The notes under the pieces were generated by a model, which was not told the DNA's origin, did not search any database, and worked only from the letters and a program-made list of their open reading frames with translations. From assembly GCA_023213395.1 (NCBI GenBank), contig CM041465.1, positions 185,387,741 through 185,451,740 on the forward strand: DNA of 64,000 nucleotides, given 5' to 3'. A program made the translations under genes and the position numbers. This DNA comes from Cycas panzhihuaensis (lineage: Eukaryota; Cycadophyta). Numbering within the stretch: position 1 is the stretch's first letter; each line of letters begins with the position of its first letter. Positions 1-11,066 of this stretch are shown in pieces.

Positions 1-48
1 GTGACTTTTCTTCATTTTTCCAATGCTATATCAAGTGACCAAAGTTTC

Positions 49-103
<55 letters not shown>
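49..103. repeat. Compound (TA)n(TG)n microsatellite
   Basis: A run of TA units from 49 passes directly into TG units that end at 103. It lies upstream of the F gag fragment. Nothing else is recognised in 1-200. Confidence 0.95.
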
Positions 104-105
<2 letters not shown>

Positions 106-216
106 ATGTGTTATATGCTAGGGCTATTTAACACCTACTTTTATGTGTAATTTTTAAATTTTTTTTCTATGTAATCATGCACATAATGTTAGGTGGGAAT
201 TCCTTCAACTTCCAAA

Positions 217-483
217 TAGATAAATCAGTCATCATTGAAAACTATAGTACTTAGAGGCTCCAAATAACTAATTTGTTATAAATGAATAAGTTATGGTAGA
301 TAGTATAGGGTAAGGTACCTATATCAAATGAAAAAATTCCTATTAATTATGAAAAGAGTATCAAGGAAAAAGAGATTTTACTTTATGATCAATTAGTATG
401 TCTATTATGGGAGCTCTAGTGGAAAATGTTAGAAAAGCTAGAAAACCTAAGGAAGCATGGAATGTTATTATATTTAAATTTAG
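217..483 (+). pseudogene. Element F gag, N-terminal fragment (Copia type)
   Basis: Translation gives a Copia gag start with the motif LRGS followed by broken text, then a stretch with KEKEI, and KEAWNV near 450-475. The last resembles the conserved W of UBN2-type gag (EAWxxL). Stops and frame changes are frequent. The reading breaks at 483, where the LTR of element C begins, and a matching gag continuation appears at 48301. A gag start near 217 is a guess; no clean ATG was found. Confidence 0.55.
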
Positions 484-726
484 TATTAGGATAATGCCCA
501 CATTGGGGCCATTCCCAAATCCTTTCATCAGATAATGGCAGCATCATTTATGATGTTTATCAACACTAGGCAGTGATAGACCTTGAGTCATATGCTAATG
601 CAATCTTAATCTTACCTATTTATTTATAGGGTCTATAGACCCTAGTGTTCATAAGCACTACCATTTCCTCTCAGATTATTTGTACTCTCTCTTTAGTCCA
701 TTTATTTTATTCTCTTATTTTCTATA
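484..726 (+). repeat. Element C 5' LTR
   Basis: Starts TATTAGGATAATGCCC, matching TACTAGGATAATACCC at 48059. Homology with the 3' copy continues through the T-rich end near 726. The two copies differ by many substitutions and small indels, which suggests an old insertion. Confidence 0.8.
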
Positions 727-728
727 TT

Positions 729-740
729 TGGTATCAAAGC
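729..740 (+). other. Element C primer-binding site
   Basis: TGGTATCAAAGC lies just after the 5' LTR. It matches the usual plant Copia primer site complementary to initiator tRNA-Met (TGGTATCAGAGC) except for one base. It sets the plus orientation of C. Confidence 0.8.
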
Positions 741-1145
741 ATTTTGGGCATTAGTTTGTTTGTTTGTACAAATCCTAAAGATTGTATTGAAAGCTAAACT
801 TTATTTATTTTACGGTTCACATATTTGCTTATAAAATTTATCAATTACATCTATAATTATATGTCTACTATCCTTATGCATTAAATCAATAATTATTTAC
901 TGAAAAAAATCTAATCATCCTTGGTAGCATGGTGTTAGTGTGCTTTCTTAGTGAGTAGTGTTCGCCCATTCATTGTATTTGTATCTATGATCTAAATTGC
1001 ATTTGATGTTATATTTCAAAAAAAAAAACATTAGTCTCTATTTATTTGGGTATGCAAATATTAGTCTTTTACTAGGTATTATTTATTTTTTTGGCTTTTC
1101 TACCTTTGTGGGAGGTCAAGTCTATTTATCCATTTGGGATCTACC
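741..1145 (+). other. Element C untranslated leader, first part
   Basis: AT-rich sequence between the primer site and the insertion point of D. Open frames here are short and have no recognisable domain. Confidence 0.5.
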
Positions 1146-1150
1146 ATTGT

Positions 1151-1491
1151 TATTGGGTGTAATACCTAATTACATAATTATTCATACCTACACTCTCTTT
1201 ACATTTATTTTTATTATTATATTTGAGGTTGTGTGACACATAGATATGTGTGATACCTCCAAGATTGACCCATAAGGGCTTTATCATTAATGGTGACATT
1301 GTAGTATAAGTATGTACATCATTCTTCATTCTAATTGAGGTTTGACCATTCTTCCATCTCTTATGACATATTTCATCTTCCTTGAACTTCATTGTTGTAT
1401 CATTCATTCACCATCATATTTCAATTCTTGTATGCATAGCATATCATTTTTCTAACATGGTATCAGAGCTTTGTATATCATTTTTCTAACA
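1151..1491 (+). repeat. Element D 5' LTR
   Basis: Begins TATTGGGTGTAATACC and ends TTTTTCTAACA. The last 34 bases are a near-copy of the junction just upstream, including an internal TGGTATCAGAGC at 1458-1469, and the same duplication is present in the 3' LTR. Confidence 0.85.
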
Positions 1492-1503
1492 TGGTATCAG
1501 AGC
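1492..1503 (+). other. Element D primer-binding site
   Basis: TGGTATCAGAGC directly abuts the LTR end, matching the initiator tRNA-Met type. A second identical copy 34 bases upstream lies inside the LTR. Confidence 0.85.
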
Positions 1504-3913
1504 CCAAGGTTTGAATCCTTAAGGGCAGCATTTTAGAGCCTTTGTACATTTATTTCTTTCAAAATTTTTTAGATCCTTGTTAATTTTTTTAAGGAACCTA
1601 TATTATGCCTGATTAGTGATATATTCTTATTTATTTTCAAGATATTTGAAACAAAATTTTGTTGCATTTTTTAGGACTATTGTCATTATCTTTTGAGGTA
1701 TATTTGAGATTGTTTCATCATACTTTTCGGCCACTATTAAGGGGCTATTTTGATGTTGTTACAAGGCTATTTTAAAGTCTATTTTGGAGTATTTTTGAAT
1801 CTATTTGAAGCCTATTTTAAGTTGCTCATAGTGGATAATTCTTTATGCATGTGGTACTAAAATAATATTGCATGTAGGTTCTTTATAGTGAAGTCCATAG
1901 TTAAAAGAAATATTACTTCTTTTGTGCGTATTCCAATTACTGTATAACTATCTCCTTTGCATGTTAGTAGATAGATTGCAATAGGAATTATTGACAATAG
2001 TTAAGGGAGTTTTATTTGGCTATCCAAAAGCCAAAAGATACTGTACATTTGTAAAAGAAAGATTTACAGTAAGCAATCTATTCTTTCAAAATTTTAAAAA
2101 TGTATTTGTGGTTTTCTTACCTATGTTTTATATATAAAAAAAAGAAAAAAGGAAGGAAAGTAGATCTTAACACCAGTTGTAGGCCTAATTACCTTGTAGA
2201 AGATGTCTATCTATTATCAAGAAAAATGGAAGAAAAGGTATATCCTTTATAAAAAAAAAATTAGCCTCAAACTAGTGGCATACACAGCAGGGTGAAAGGT
2301 TTACAAGCTCAGGTATGTTCAGGGACTCTTAAGAGCCTACATATGAGGTTTCTAGTGGAATGTTTACCTCTTCAAGGGAATTACTTGGATAATGTACTGT
2401 TGTAGCTATTCTAACTACTATTGAGTCCATTACCCCTATCTTCACATAGATTTAGGTAAAGTATCATTATATTTCTCCCTAGATTACATTTCCTCTACCA
2501 CATAAATATATTTTAAAGTGGGAGTTCTATCCAAGTATAAGTGTTATTGCTTCTAAGGGTTTTACCATATAGAGCAACCATGTGTGGAATGCATGCTATA
2601 TTGGGCTATATCAACATATCACAGGCAAAGTGTGCTTGAGTGCTTAAGCTCTCCTAAAGGTAAGGTCCTTAATATGATATATCTCTAGCATTTAGGATTT
2701 CATGCATCCTTGTCTTTAATTGCCTGATTGACTAGCAAAGTAAAAAAGCTTTCATGGACTTAACCAATGTTTATTTCCCAGGGAAGACAATTCCCAAGAT
2801 ACAATAATAGTTGTAAGTGAGGATTTGGATCTGTCATTAGGAATTGAAATCGGCCATTCTAAGGAAAAGAGATCTAGATGGCCGATGAAAGACGCCAGAA
2901 AAAGTATAAACATTTTTCAAAAATATCATGGAGATGCAATACATATTTGATTGAAAAGATATTGCCATAGCCACCCTCATTTGACCTACAAACATATATA
3001 ATTTGCTATAATTAATGGATATAATCGATGGAGACACCATTAGAAGAAATGAAGACTGATTACCTCTCTACTCAATGCCCTGCAATCAACAACCTTGAAT
3101 AATGGCAGCCATCAACGAAGAAACAAATACAAAAATGGTCACTTAATAATATTTAGAGCTAATTTGATATAGAAATTTCATGCCAAAGTCAAAATTTTCT
3201 TTTAAAACTTTATTTTTCTTTATTTTTTTAGTACTTTCAGGCACATACATGTAATTTTTAAGGTTTCATGCTATTTATTATATATTTCATTGATATGATT
3301 TACCCAAAATGGGGGGATAATATGTATAATGGCTCATTTTTAGTTATAGAGAACCTATTTCACATTGAAATTCATTATTTGAGTGAGTCATTTATATTGT
3401 ACTTGAGTCACATCTATTTTCGAGTCATGTATTAACATTATTATTAGTTTTTACCCCATAGAGACATGATGTAATCCCATAGTGGCATGATGTAGCCCAT
3501 AGAGGCATGATTTTAGCCTATAGAGGTAATTTGAGGCCATAGTGCCATTGTAAAGCTTTAGAGACATTTGAAGCTACTTATATTATCCTATTTAAGCAAG
3601 AGGTGGGGCCTATTTTTAGTTACTCTTATATTTCTTCATCAACTCACTTGTTCGGCTACACAGGATGACATGTTCCCATAGTGAAGCTGACTTGGTATTG
3701 ATTGAACCATGTATCCAAAGGAGGTTTCTATGTAACTAGCAGTTGTAGCAGCTAGTTACCTATGCATTTTGGTAGATGGACTTTTCTTTATATGGACATT
3801 GACAATAAATTATACTATTACAATAACTTAGAGTCCAACATTCATTTGAAGACTCAATACTTATTTTTGATATGACATTTTATCTTATATAATTATCTAT
3901 TACAAGGGAGAAA
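1504..3913 (+). other. Element D internal non-coding region
   Basis: About 2.4 kb with only short, featureless frames. The last 600 bases align by eye with the matching part of element E. A run of six G at 3311-3316 (ATGGGGGGATAA) has a counterpart in E. A purine tract at 3904-3913 marks the start of plus-strand synthesis at the 3' LTR. Confidence 0.7.
3455..3572 (+). repeat. Degenerate 20-22 bp tandem repeats in element D
   Basis: About six units built on CCCATAGAGGCATGATGTAG, varying at several positions. The cognate region of E (around 59930-60050, minus strand) keeps about four related units, so the array predates the two copies. Confidence 0.65.
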
Positions 3914-4264
3914 TATTAGGTGTAATACCTAATTACATAATTGTCCTCATCCACTCTCTCTTCACATTTATTTGTATTATTATATTTAAGGTTATGACCC
4001 ATATAGAGATGTGTGTTACCTCCAAGATTGACTAATAAAGGTTCTCTCATTGATGGTGAGCTTGTACTATAAGGATGTACATCATTATTTATTCTAATTG
4101 AAGTTTGGTTATTTTACCATCTTTTGTGTTAACTTGTACGTACTCCATCTTCCTTGTGCTTCATTGTTGTATCATTCACTTAGCATCATATTTTATTTCT
4201 TGTATGTATAGCATATCATTTTTCTAATATGGTATCAAAACTTTGCATGCTCATTTTTCTAACA
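3914..4264 (+). repeat. Element D 3' LTR
   Basis: Pairs with 1151-1491, starts TATTAGGTGTAATACC, and contains the same terminal duplication as the 5' LTR. It is followed by the ATTGT target-site duplicate. Confidence 0.85.
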
Positions 4265-4269
4265 ATTGT

Positions 4270-5730
4270 GTCATATTTATAACATTTTGACTTGCATCAT
4301 TTAACTTGGTATTTTTATATAGTTTATGAGCCTACTCTCCTCGATGCTTGTTGCGAGTCTACTCCCTTTAACATATATCTGTATTTGGGTTTAGACATGT
4401 TGTATTTGATAATTTACATTTACGTTATCTATACGATGGTTTATATGCAAAAGCCATTGTTTATATTTATGCTTGCATAGTATGTATCATTTCTTTGTGC
4501 CACTGTGAGTCTTAGTGTCTTGTGTGATAGATCTAGTATATTTTGTGTCTCCTTTATTTCCTAATAATTTTTTCTGTAGACCTCATATGTTCCTAAGGTG
4601 TGTTTAGTGTATAACCATGGGTCTTTATCTTGTCTTAGCCATTTCTAGATATAGATGAAATGCATATATCAGATAAAGAATGATAACCATATATGACTAG
4701 ATTGTAGTAAAGAAATTTATCTTACTTATATGTTTAGATGTTTTCTCATAAACTCTACATCATTAAGCCTACTCCTTTATCACTTTTGTCTTATATATCT
4801 TTGTTGGGTGTTGTTTATGGTATAGTTATAGGTATTTCCAATTAACATTATGAGGAGTAGACTTGATAAACACTTCTACTTATTCTCTTTGGGTTGAGTT
4901 AACCTTTCCCCCTATAGTTTTGATCAATATTATATTCATTCCTTTTTCATTAGTATAATTTCCTTGAGTAGTATAAGCCTTGGTCTATTACACGTATGGA
5001 TTCTACACTTTGTTTTACCTAAGCCCCTTAGTACATTATTAGTTTGCCTAGATTTACATTTGTACCATTCTTGAAGGTGCCCTTATATATACATATTTCA
5101 AAAACATCAAGTCCTATTTATTTCAGTGACACTAAGCCTTATATTATCCTAGTCTTATACTTTTCATTATTAAATATAGTGCCTAGAACTAACTAGTTAA
5201 ATATAAAAAGAAAGAGAATAGTGGTCCATTTAATGAGTCTAATTTGATGTAATATTTCTATTGCATTTTATGCACTAAAAGTTTTTCATTAAAATTGACC
5301 TCCTTATTCTATTTAAGGTATAACTCTACTATAAAATATAAAAATTAAGTATCGTTTAAAGCATTTGATTTGTATTTTAATTATCTATAAAGTGAATGGT
5401 CATTTAAATAGTTTTTAGATCTTTTATTGAATGATTTTAATATTCAAAATTGATACAAGTTTATGGGATTCCTACAAGTTAACCCTATAAATAAACTTTA
5501 CACAAACTTCACTTTGTAGTGTCAAAATTAATATAAATTGTTTATTTTGGAGGAGGTTGACTCCTAATTAGGATACTTGTGCATGTACTAAAGTTGAATG
5601 GGGATAAATTAACTTATGTTTGAGTATCTTTATTACCCTTGTCATGTGTATTTATCCTTTATTAAAAATACTATTTTACTTTTAAAGTAATTCATCTTTC
5701 AAGTTGTTTTACTTTATTATAGATTCTAGC
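4270..5730 (+). other. Element C leader, second part
   Basis: AT-rich sequence between D and the C gag start. Frames are short (longest 62 codons, no domain recognised). I see no further LTR pair here, although a decayed insertion would explain the unusual leader length of about 1.9 kb. Confidence 0.45.
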
Positions 5731-6744
5731 ATGAGTAATGTAATGATACCTAAGTTTGATAGTACCAAATTTTTAAATTGGAGTCATAAAGTAAAGTCTA
5801 TCTTGTATCAAAAAATATATAGAACTTAATTATAAATAGATATAGTACACTTAATCCTAATGCTACTACAAATAATAAGAAGACTTTCATGGAGAATGAA
5901 AAGAGAGACAATGAAGCTTTAACGTTCATCTTATATGCTTTGGAGGATCATATCTTCCTAAGAGTAAGTGAGGCAACTACATCAAATGAGGTATGGAATA
6001 CTTTAAAGACAACCTATGAAGGAAGGACTAGATTTAAAAATTATAGAATAAATAATGATGAGCAGATTAATAAATTCATAACCAAGGTATAAGGCCTAGT
6101 TAATTAAATAAGGTCCTTAGGTAATGTTATTAGTAAATAAGAGGTTGTAGAAATTATACTAAAGAGTGCTAGTGACATTAAGAGGTTTGAGATGGTAGCC
6201 ACAAGCATTAAAGCCTCCAAAGACCTTACAACACTTGGGGTTAATCAGCTTAGTACCATGTTGTTAGTTATTAAAGAGAAAAAAGATGATAGAGGATCCT
6301 TAAAATATGCATTTTTTGTTAAGGTAAAGATTATATCATCTTGTGAAGGTTAAAGTTCTAAGGAAAGAGGTCAATCTCTTAGAGAGTCAAAACTTTAGAA
6401 ATCAAGGTAAATCTCATCAAGGATAAGGTCAAATTCATCAAGAATAAGGATAGTTTTATCAAAGATAGGCATATGAGAATCAATACTAATTTAATCAAGG
6501 TCAAGGACAAGGTTTTAGACCTCAAGGAAGAGGAAGACGATAATGTCGAAGGGAAAAAAACCAATAATGAATAGGAAGGAGTCCTAAAAATAAAAGAAGA
6601 GGAATAATATAATGTTCCTATTACCACAAAAATGTGTACTTAGAAAATAATTATTTTACAAAAAGATCCAACATGTAAAGGGGAGCAATAAATATAGCAG
6701 TTGATGAACTAAGGGAGAATAAAAGACTTTTCCTATTAAGTCTA
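5731..6744 (+). pseudogene. Element C gag (Copia, UBN2-type), broken
   Basis: The ATG at 5731 opens with MSNVMIPKFDSTKFLNW, a Copia gag start in which the conserved W of the Gly-x-N/F-x-x-W region is kept. A stop follows near 5827, and the frame resumes in another phase at 5889-6092 with DNEALTFIL, EVWNTLKTTYEG and NKFI, typical of the UBN2 domain. The nucleocapsid part around 6590-6680 has lost most zinc-knuckle cysteines. In a live element this protein packages RNA into virus-like particles. At least three frame breaks are visible. Confidence 0.7.
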
Positions 6745-6802
6745 ATGGCTAATGAAGAGGAGGATAGTTGATACATTGATTTAGATTGCTCTACCCATAT
6801 GA
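6745..6802 (+). pseudogene. Element C protease, 5' half (split by H)
   Basis: Encodes YIDLDCSTHM, the decayed form of the Copia aspartic-protease signature WYIDSGCSTHM; the catalytic Asp-Ser-Gly has become Asp-Leu-Asp. The frame is cut at 6802 by the LTR of H and resumes at 11946 with HKKEWF, the expected continuation. Confidence 0.75.
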
Positions 6803-7017
6803 TGTTGAAAAATAGGCGAAATTAGACAGAGAAAAGAATGTACACTTCTTTATTGAGATTCAATCTGCTTAAGTATACAACAGTGATGTGATGGTTACAA
6901 CCACTAATGTAACTGATCACTCAAATACTGCCAAGTGGCATGATCTTATGAGATCATTTAAGGGTGGGTCTAACATGACCCCCCTTTCTATCCTAGATAA
7001 AACATTATATTTCAACA
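6803..7017 (-). repeat. Element H 3' LTR
   Basis: Termini TGTTGAA and TTTCAACA form the usual short inverted repeat. Pairs with 11726-11940. Confidence 0.9.
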
Positions 7018-7031
7018 CCCCCTCTTAATGT
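7018..7031 (-). other. Element H polypurine tract
   Basis: On the minus strand this reads ACATTAAGAGGGGG directly before the LTR start TGTTGAAATA, the expected primer for plus-strand DNA. Confidence 0.8.
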
Positions 7032-7059
7032 TTTATCTCTAAAAGTCATATCTTGTCTC

Positions 7060-8912
7060 TCAAATATCTAAGTCTTTCTCTCCCAAGAGGTTTTGTCAAG
7101 ATCGTAACTTGTTCAAATGTCGACAGATTCCAAGTCTATCTCTTTATTCCGCACTTTTCTCTTATAAAGTGATGATGAACTTCAATATGTTTTGTTTTGC
7201 ATGTAGAATTAGATTTTTGGTCGACTTGATGGCACTTTGGTTGTCACATTTTAGAAGTTGCTCCTTTCGATGTTGATTCAAGTCAAGTAAGAGTTGTCTT
7301 AACCGGATGGCTTCACGGAGTTCTTGATGTGGTGCTTTATATTACATACAGAGGAGAGAGCTACTGTTGCTTGTTTCTTCGCACCATGAGATTCTTTGAA
7401 GTTCCTAAGAAAAATAAAATCCACTTGTGGATTTCCTTTGTTCTTTGTCACCAGCCCAGTCAGAATCACAGTACCATGTTATTTTGATTGGGTGCCGCTT
7501 TGAATATCTTGATTTGAGATCTGTTGTTCCTTTGAGATATCTCATAATTCTTTTTGCGGCTTGCCAGTGTCTCAGCTTTGGATTCTGCATATATCTTGAT
7601 ATTAGTCCTACTGAGTAGGATATGTCGAACAGTGGTCACGGATAAATTAGACTTTCAATCATTTATGCATGCGAGGGTAACATCGGCATCTTTTTCCATA
7701 CTATCTACTGTTAGATCACAATTTGTTTCCATGGGAGTTGTGCATGGATTGCAATTCTCCATCTGGAAACAAACAAGCAGATTTTTGATGTAGTTACTTT
7801 GGGACAAAGTTATGTAGTTTTGGTGTTGACCTATCTCCAGTCCCAGTAATAATTTAGTGAACCCAAGTCTGTCATTTTAAATTTCATTGAAGTTGACTTT
7901 TGATCCACTTAATTCCTTCTACATTATTCCCGAAGAAGCATATCATCCACATAAACAACAATTATTGTTATCTTGTTGTTCGTTTTCCTTATGTACGACG
8001 GAGTCTGAGTTACACCAAATGAACTTATTTTCTTCAAGAAAGTGGTCTAATTTTGCATACCAGGCACGCGGTGCTTGTTTTAGACTATACAAGGCCTTTT
8101 TCAATTTGCAGACTAGACTCTCTTTTCCACATTACGCATATCCTTCTGGTTGTTGCATATAAACCTCTTCTTCTAGTTCACCGTTTAGGAAGGCACTCTT
8201 TACATCCATCTGAGAGATTCCCCAACCTTGGGCGTGACCAAGGCTATTCTTATCCTTCTTGTGTTCATCTTGGCTACTGGAGAGAAGGTCTCATCAAAAT
8301 CTATGCCTGCAGTTTGGGTGTATCCCTTTGCAACTAACTTTGCCTTGTGTTTCTCAATTTTGCCATCGACTCCTTTCTTTGTTTTGTAAACCCATTTGCG
8401 CTTCTGATGATTTATTAGCAGGTAGTTTTACTAATTCCCATGTTTGATTTTTCTTGATTGAATTTATTTCATTGTCCATTGCTTCTCTCCATTCTGGATG
8501 ATCTTTTGCTTTTTCAAAATTCTGTGGTTCAACCTTGCTTAGAAGGGCTTTTGACCTTTGCCCCCGGGTTTTCTGTTCTAATATATTTCCTTCTTCAATA
8601 GTTTTGATATACCATTTTGGCAATTTTTTCTGTTTCTGTGGACCTTCTTTTTCGACGGTGTCTCCCTGACCAGTTGATGACGATGAATCATCTTGCCCTT
8701 CTTCTGAAGTGATTTCTGAATCATTTCCTTTTTCAGTTTCTTGGTCTTCTGAAGTAATTTCTGATTTTCTTGCTTATCTTCTTGCATTACTACGTATGCA
8801 GCGGTTTCTTGTTCCTTTTCATTTTCTATTACTTTAATTTGTGAAGATTCATCTGAGCTATCTTCATTAAAGATGACATCTCTACTCACATAGATTCTAT
8901 TTGTTCTTGGAT
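7060..8912 (-). pseudogene. Element H reverse transcriptase and RNase H (Copia pol), broken
   Basis: Minus-strand translation gives the RT N-terminus with HPEWREAMDNEI and NQTWELVKLP (about 8520-8430), then LKKAL and LKQAPRAWY (about 8100-8060) of the palm region. The YVDD loop, expected near 7960, falls in damaged text. RNase H follows, with RIMRYLKGT and YCDSDWAGD..RKSTSG at 7590-7405, keeping the Asp of CDSDW. RT copies element RNA to DNA and RNase H removes the template. Several stops and frame changes occur between 8340 and 7600. Confidence 0.8.
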
Positions 8913-10149
8913 CTATGCACTTATATGCCTTTGAATTTTCTTGTATCCTATCAAGACACATTCTATGCTTTTTGCGTCTAATTTGGACCTCCTTTTATTA
9001 GGGACATGCACAAATGCTTGACTGCCAAACACTTTAAGAAGACTTAGTCCAAGCTTCTTACGGGTGATGTTCTTCAATGTTCTGGTTGGACTTCTGTTTA
9101 TCAAATAGCATCTTTGTCTTGGCTATACATGATATGTCTTAGATATTTTTGTTCCATACATCATGCTTGAGCCATTTCCATCGAGTTCTATTCTTCCTTT
9201 CGGCTACTCCATGTGACCGAGGAGTATAAGGAGTTGTAACTTGTCTACAATTCCTCTGTATTTGCAATAATTTAGAAACGCGCGTTTGACATATATTCTC
9301 CTCCTCCATCGACCTAATGCATTTGATCTTCATTCACGATTCTAACTCAACTTCTGCCTTAAATTCTTTAAATGTTTCAAAGACTTCTGACTTATTATGT
9401 AAGAAATATACCCATACCTTCGGTGAAGTCATCAATGAAAGTTAAGAAGTATCTGCATCCATTAATTGACAGAGGTGAAATTGGGCCACAGATGTCTGTG
9501 TGTATCAATTCTAATTTAGACTGAGATTTCCAAGTGCTTTCCTTAAAAGGAAGTCTATGCTGTTTCCCAAGTTGACAACCTTTACAAACAAATGTATCTG
9601 AAGAAATATTAGGTAAACCATTTACCATTTCTGACTTTTCCATCTGTTTAAGTGTGTCAATTGAGAGATGTCCATACCTTAAATGCCATACTTTATTATT
9701 AGATTTAAATGCAACAAGCTTTTTCTTCCAAATAAGGAAGTACAAGATTTGAAGTTCGTACAGGTCCTTGCATCTACCCCCCTTTCCAGCAAGTTTCCCA
9801 TCTTTTTACATAACCAAAATGTGGCAATTCCCTCCGTCATCAAAATGGTTCTCAACCCCTTTTTGCTCGGTTGGGAGATAAAGAGAAGATTCATCTTCGG
9901 ATCCGTACAAAAGAACATTTCCAATTTTTCTTTCATTTCCATTCGGGTTCTTGAAATGGTTCCAATCCCTTTTATGTTAAGGGAATACTTGTCACCCAGC
10001 TCCACTGACTTGTCCATATTATATGGATTCATGGTTTGAAACCATTCTTCACGAGTTGTCATGTGTTTAGAGGCTCCTGAATCTATGTACCATATGTCTT
10101 TGTCTTTCATTCCTGTAACCAATGCTGTGATGAAAGCCGTCTCCTCTTC
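8913..10149 (-). pseudogene. Element H protease and integrase (Copia pol), broken
   Basis: Protease motif WYIDSGASKHM has its catalytic Asp codon at about 10086. The pre-integrase and integrase zinc-binding region follows with WHLRYGHLS and FVCKGCQLGKQH (HHCC type, about 9690-9560), then IHTDICGP and FIDDF carrying the first catalytic Asp. TPRSHGVAERKNRT at about 9225-9185 keeps the catalytic Glu. The C-terminal part carries SIECVLIGY near 8970-8940. A frameshift near 9760 and stops near 9395 and 9139 break the frame. Confidence 0.85.
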
Positions 10150-11066
10150 TTCTTCTTCTTCTTCATCCTTTTCTTTGCTGTATCCACCAATAGGTCGTTT
10201 TCCTTTGTAAATTTCACTTCGTCTTTGTGGACACTGATAAGGGTAGTGTCCACTTTGTCCGCAGTAGCAGCATATGTCGAAGATTCTGCAATTGCTGGCA
10301 AAATGTCCAGTTCGTCCACAGTTGTAACATATTCTATTTTCTCTGCTGCGTCCTCGTCCTCTGGAGTTTGACCAGCGTCCTCGTCCTCTAGAATCTGGCA
10401 TTCTGCTTGGTCCTCGAAATTGTTGTCTTCCTCTTGGCCCGAGATTCAGTCTAGATGCAAATGCATCCTCCAATTCTGTCGTGTTTTCGTATCTTTTGTT
10501 TCTCTGTTCTTGTCTCAGCAGCAGACCTGTCAATTCATCAAGTGTTAATTTGTCTAGCCTATCACTATCGGTGATAGTGTTGACAATTGTATCAAATGAC
10601 TTTGGCGGTCTTGCTTACAATTTCTACAAGGTCTTATTCGGATATTATGCCTCCAAGACTCAAGGGATTATTTCTCACGGTAATGATTTTACGCATGAAA
10701 TCTTTTACTTCTTCATTTTCCTTCATGTGAAGTTTATCTGACTCTTCTTTGAGTGCAATTATTCTTGCCTTATTCTTTTGCGTATAAAATTTCCGGACAT
10801 TTCTAGATTTCAAAAGCTGATTCGGTTCTCGACATAAATAAGAACATAGTCGAAATAGATATTTTTAAAATGAGACTACCCATGTTATTTCTTTCAATCC
10901 AACTTCCCAACTTATCATCACCAGCAGGAGGGCGTTTCTCTATCCCTTCAGCGATTTCCCAGGCATTTTTCATCCTCAAAATGGTTTCCATTTTAATTTT
11001 CCATACATGGTAATTTGAACCAGTCAATTTTTTTGGTTCAGGAAGAGTAATGAGAGAGGAAGACAT
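10150..11066 (-). pseudogene. Element H gag (Copia), broken
   Basis: Starts MSSSLITLPEPKKLTGSNYHVW, a clear Copia gag N-terminus (Gly-Ser-Asn-Tyr-x-x-Trp). Two intact CX2CX4HX4C zinc knuckles lie at about 10329-10231, CYNCGRTGH and CCYCGQSGH, after an Arg-Gly-rich stretch. An acidic run (EKDEEEEEEE) precedes the protease. Having two knuckles rather than one is less usual for plant Copia gag. Frame breaks near 10830 and 10560 inactivate it. Confidence 0.85.

Larger units (their letters stand above)
1151..4264 (+). mobile_element. Element D: non-autonomous LTR retroelement (same family as E)
   Basis: LTRs at 1151-1491 and 3914-4264 flank about 2.4 kb without a recognisable gag or pol domain. 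The 5-bp target-site duplication ATTGT (1146-1150 and 4265-4269) is exact. A primer site follows the 5' LTR and a purine tract (AAGGGAGAAA) abuts the 3' LTR, so replication signals are complete while coding capacity is absent. Element E is a relative on the opposite strand. Size and content resemble the LARD/TRIM class of non-autonomous elements, probably mobilised by a Copia partner because of the tRNA-Met-type primer site. Confidence 0.85.

Noticed and set aside
484-726. Considered as a solo LTR unrelated to the copy at 48059
   Set aside because: It is followed by a primer-binding site and pairs with a 3' LTR preceded by RNase H text and a purine tract, so it is the 5' LTR of C.
997-1407. 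Short frames near 1 kb on both strands
   Set aside because: AT-rich frames crossing the edge of the element D LTR; no domain, and the boundary with the ATTGT duplication explains the region.
2240-3045. Possible Copia integrase-linker remnant in element D
   Set aside because: A few residues resemble Copia linker text, but no motif is firm and no neighbouring domain supports it.
9683-10039. 118-codon plus-strand frame
   Set aside because: Shadow of the element H gag-protease frame on the minus strand, which has clear motifs.
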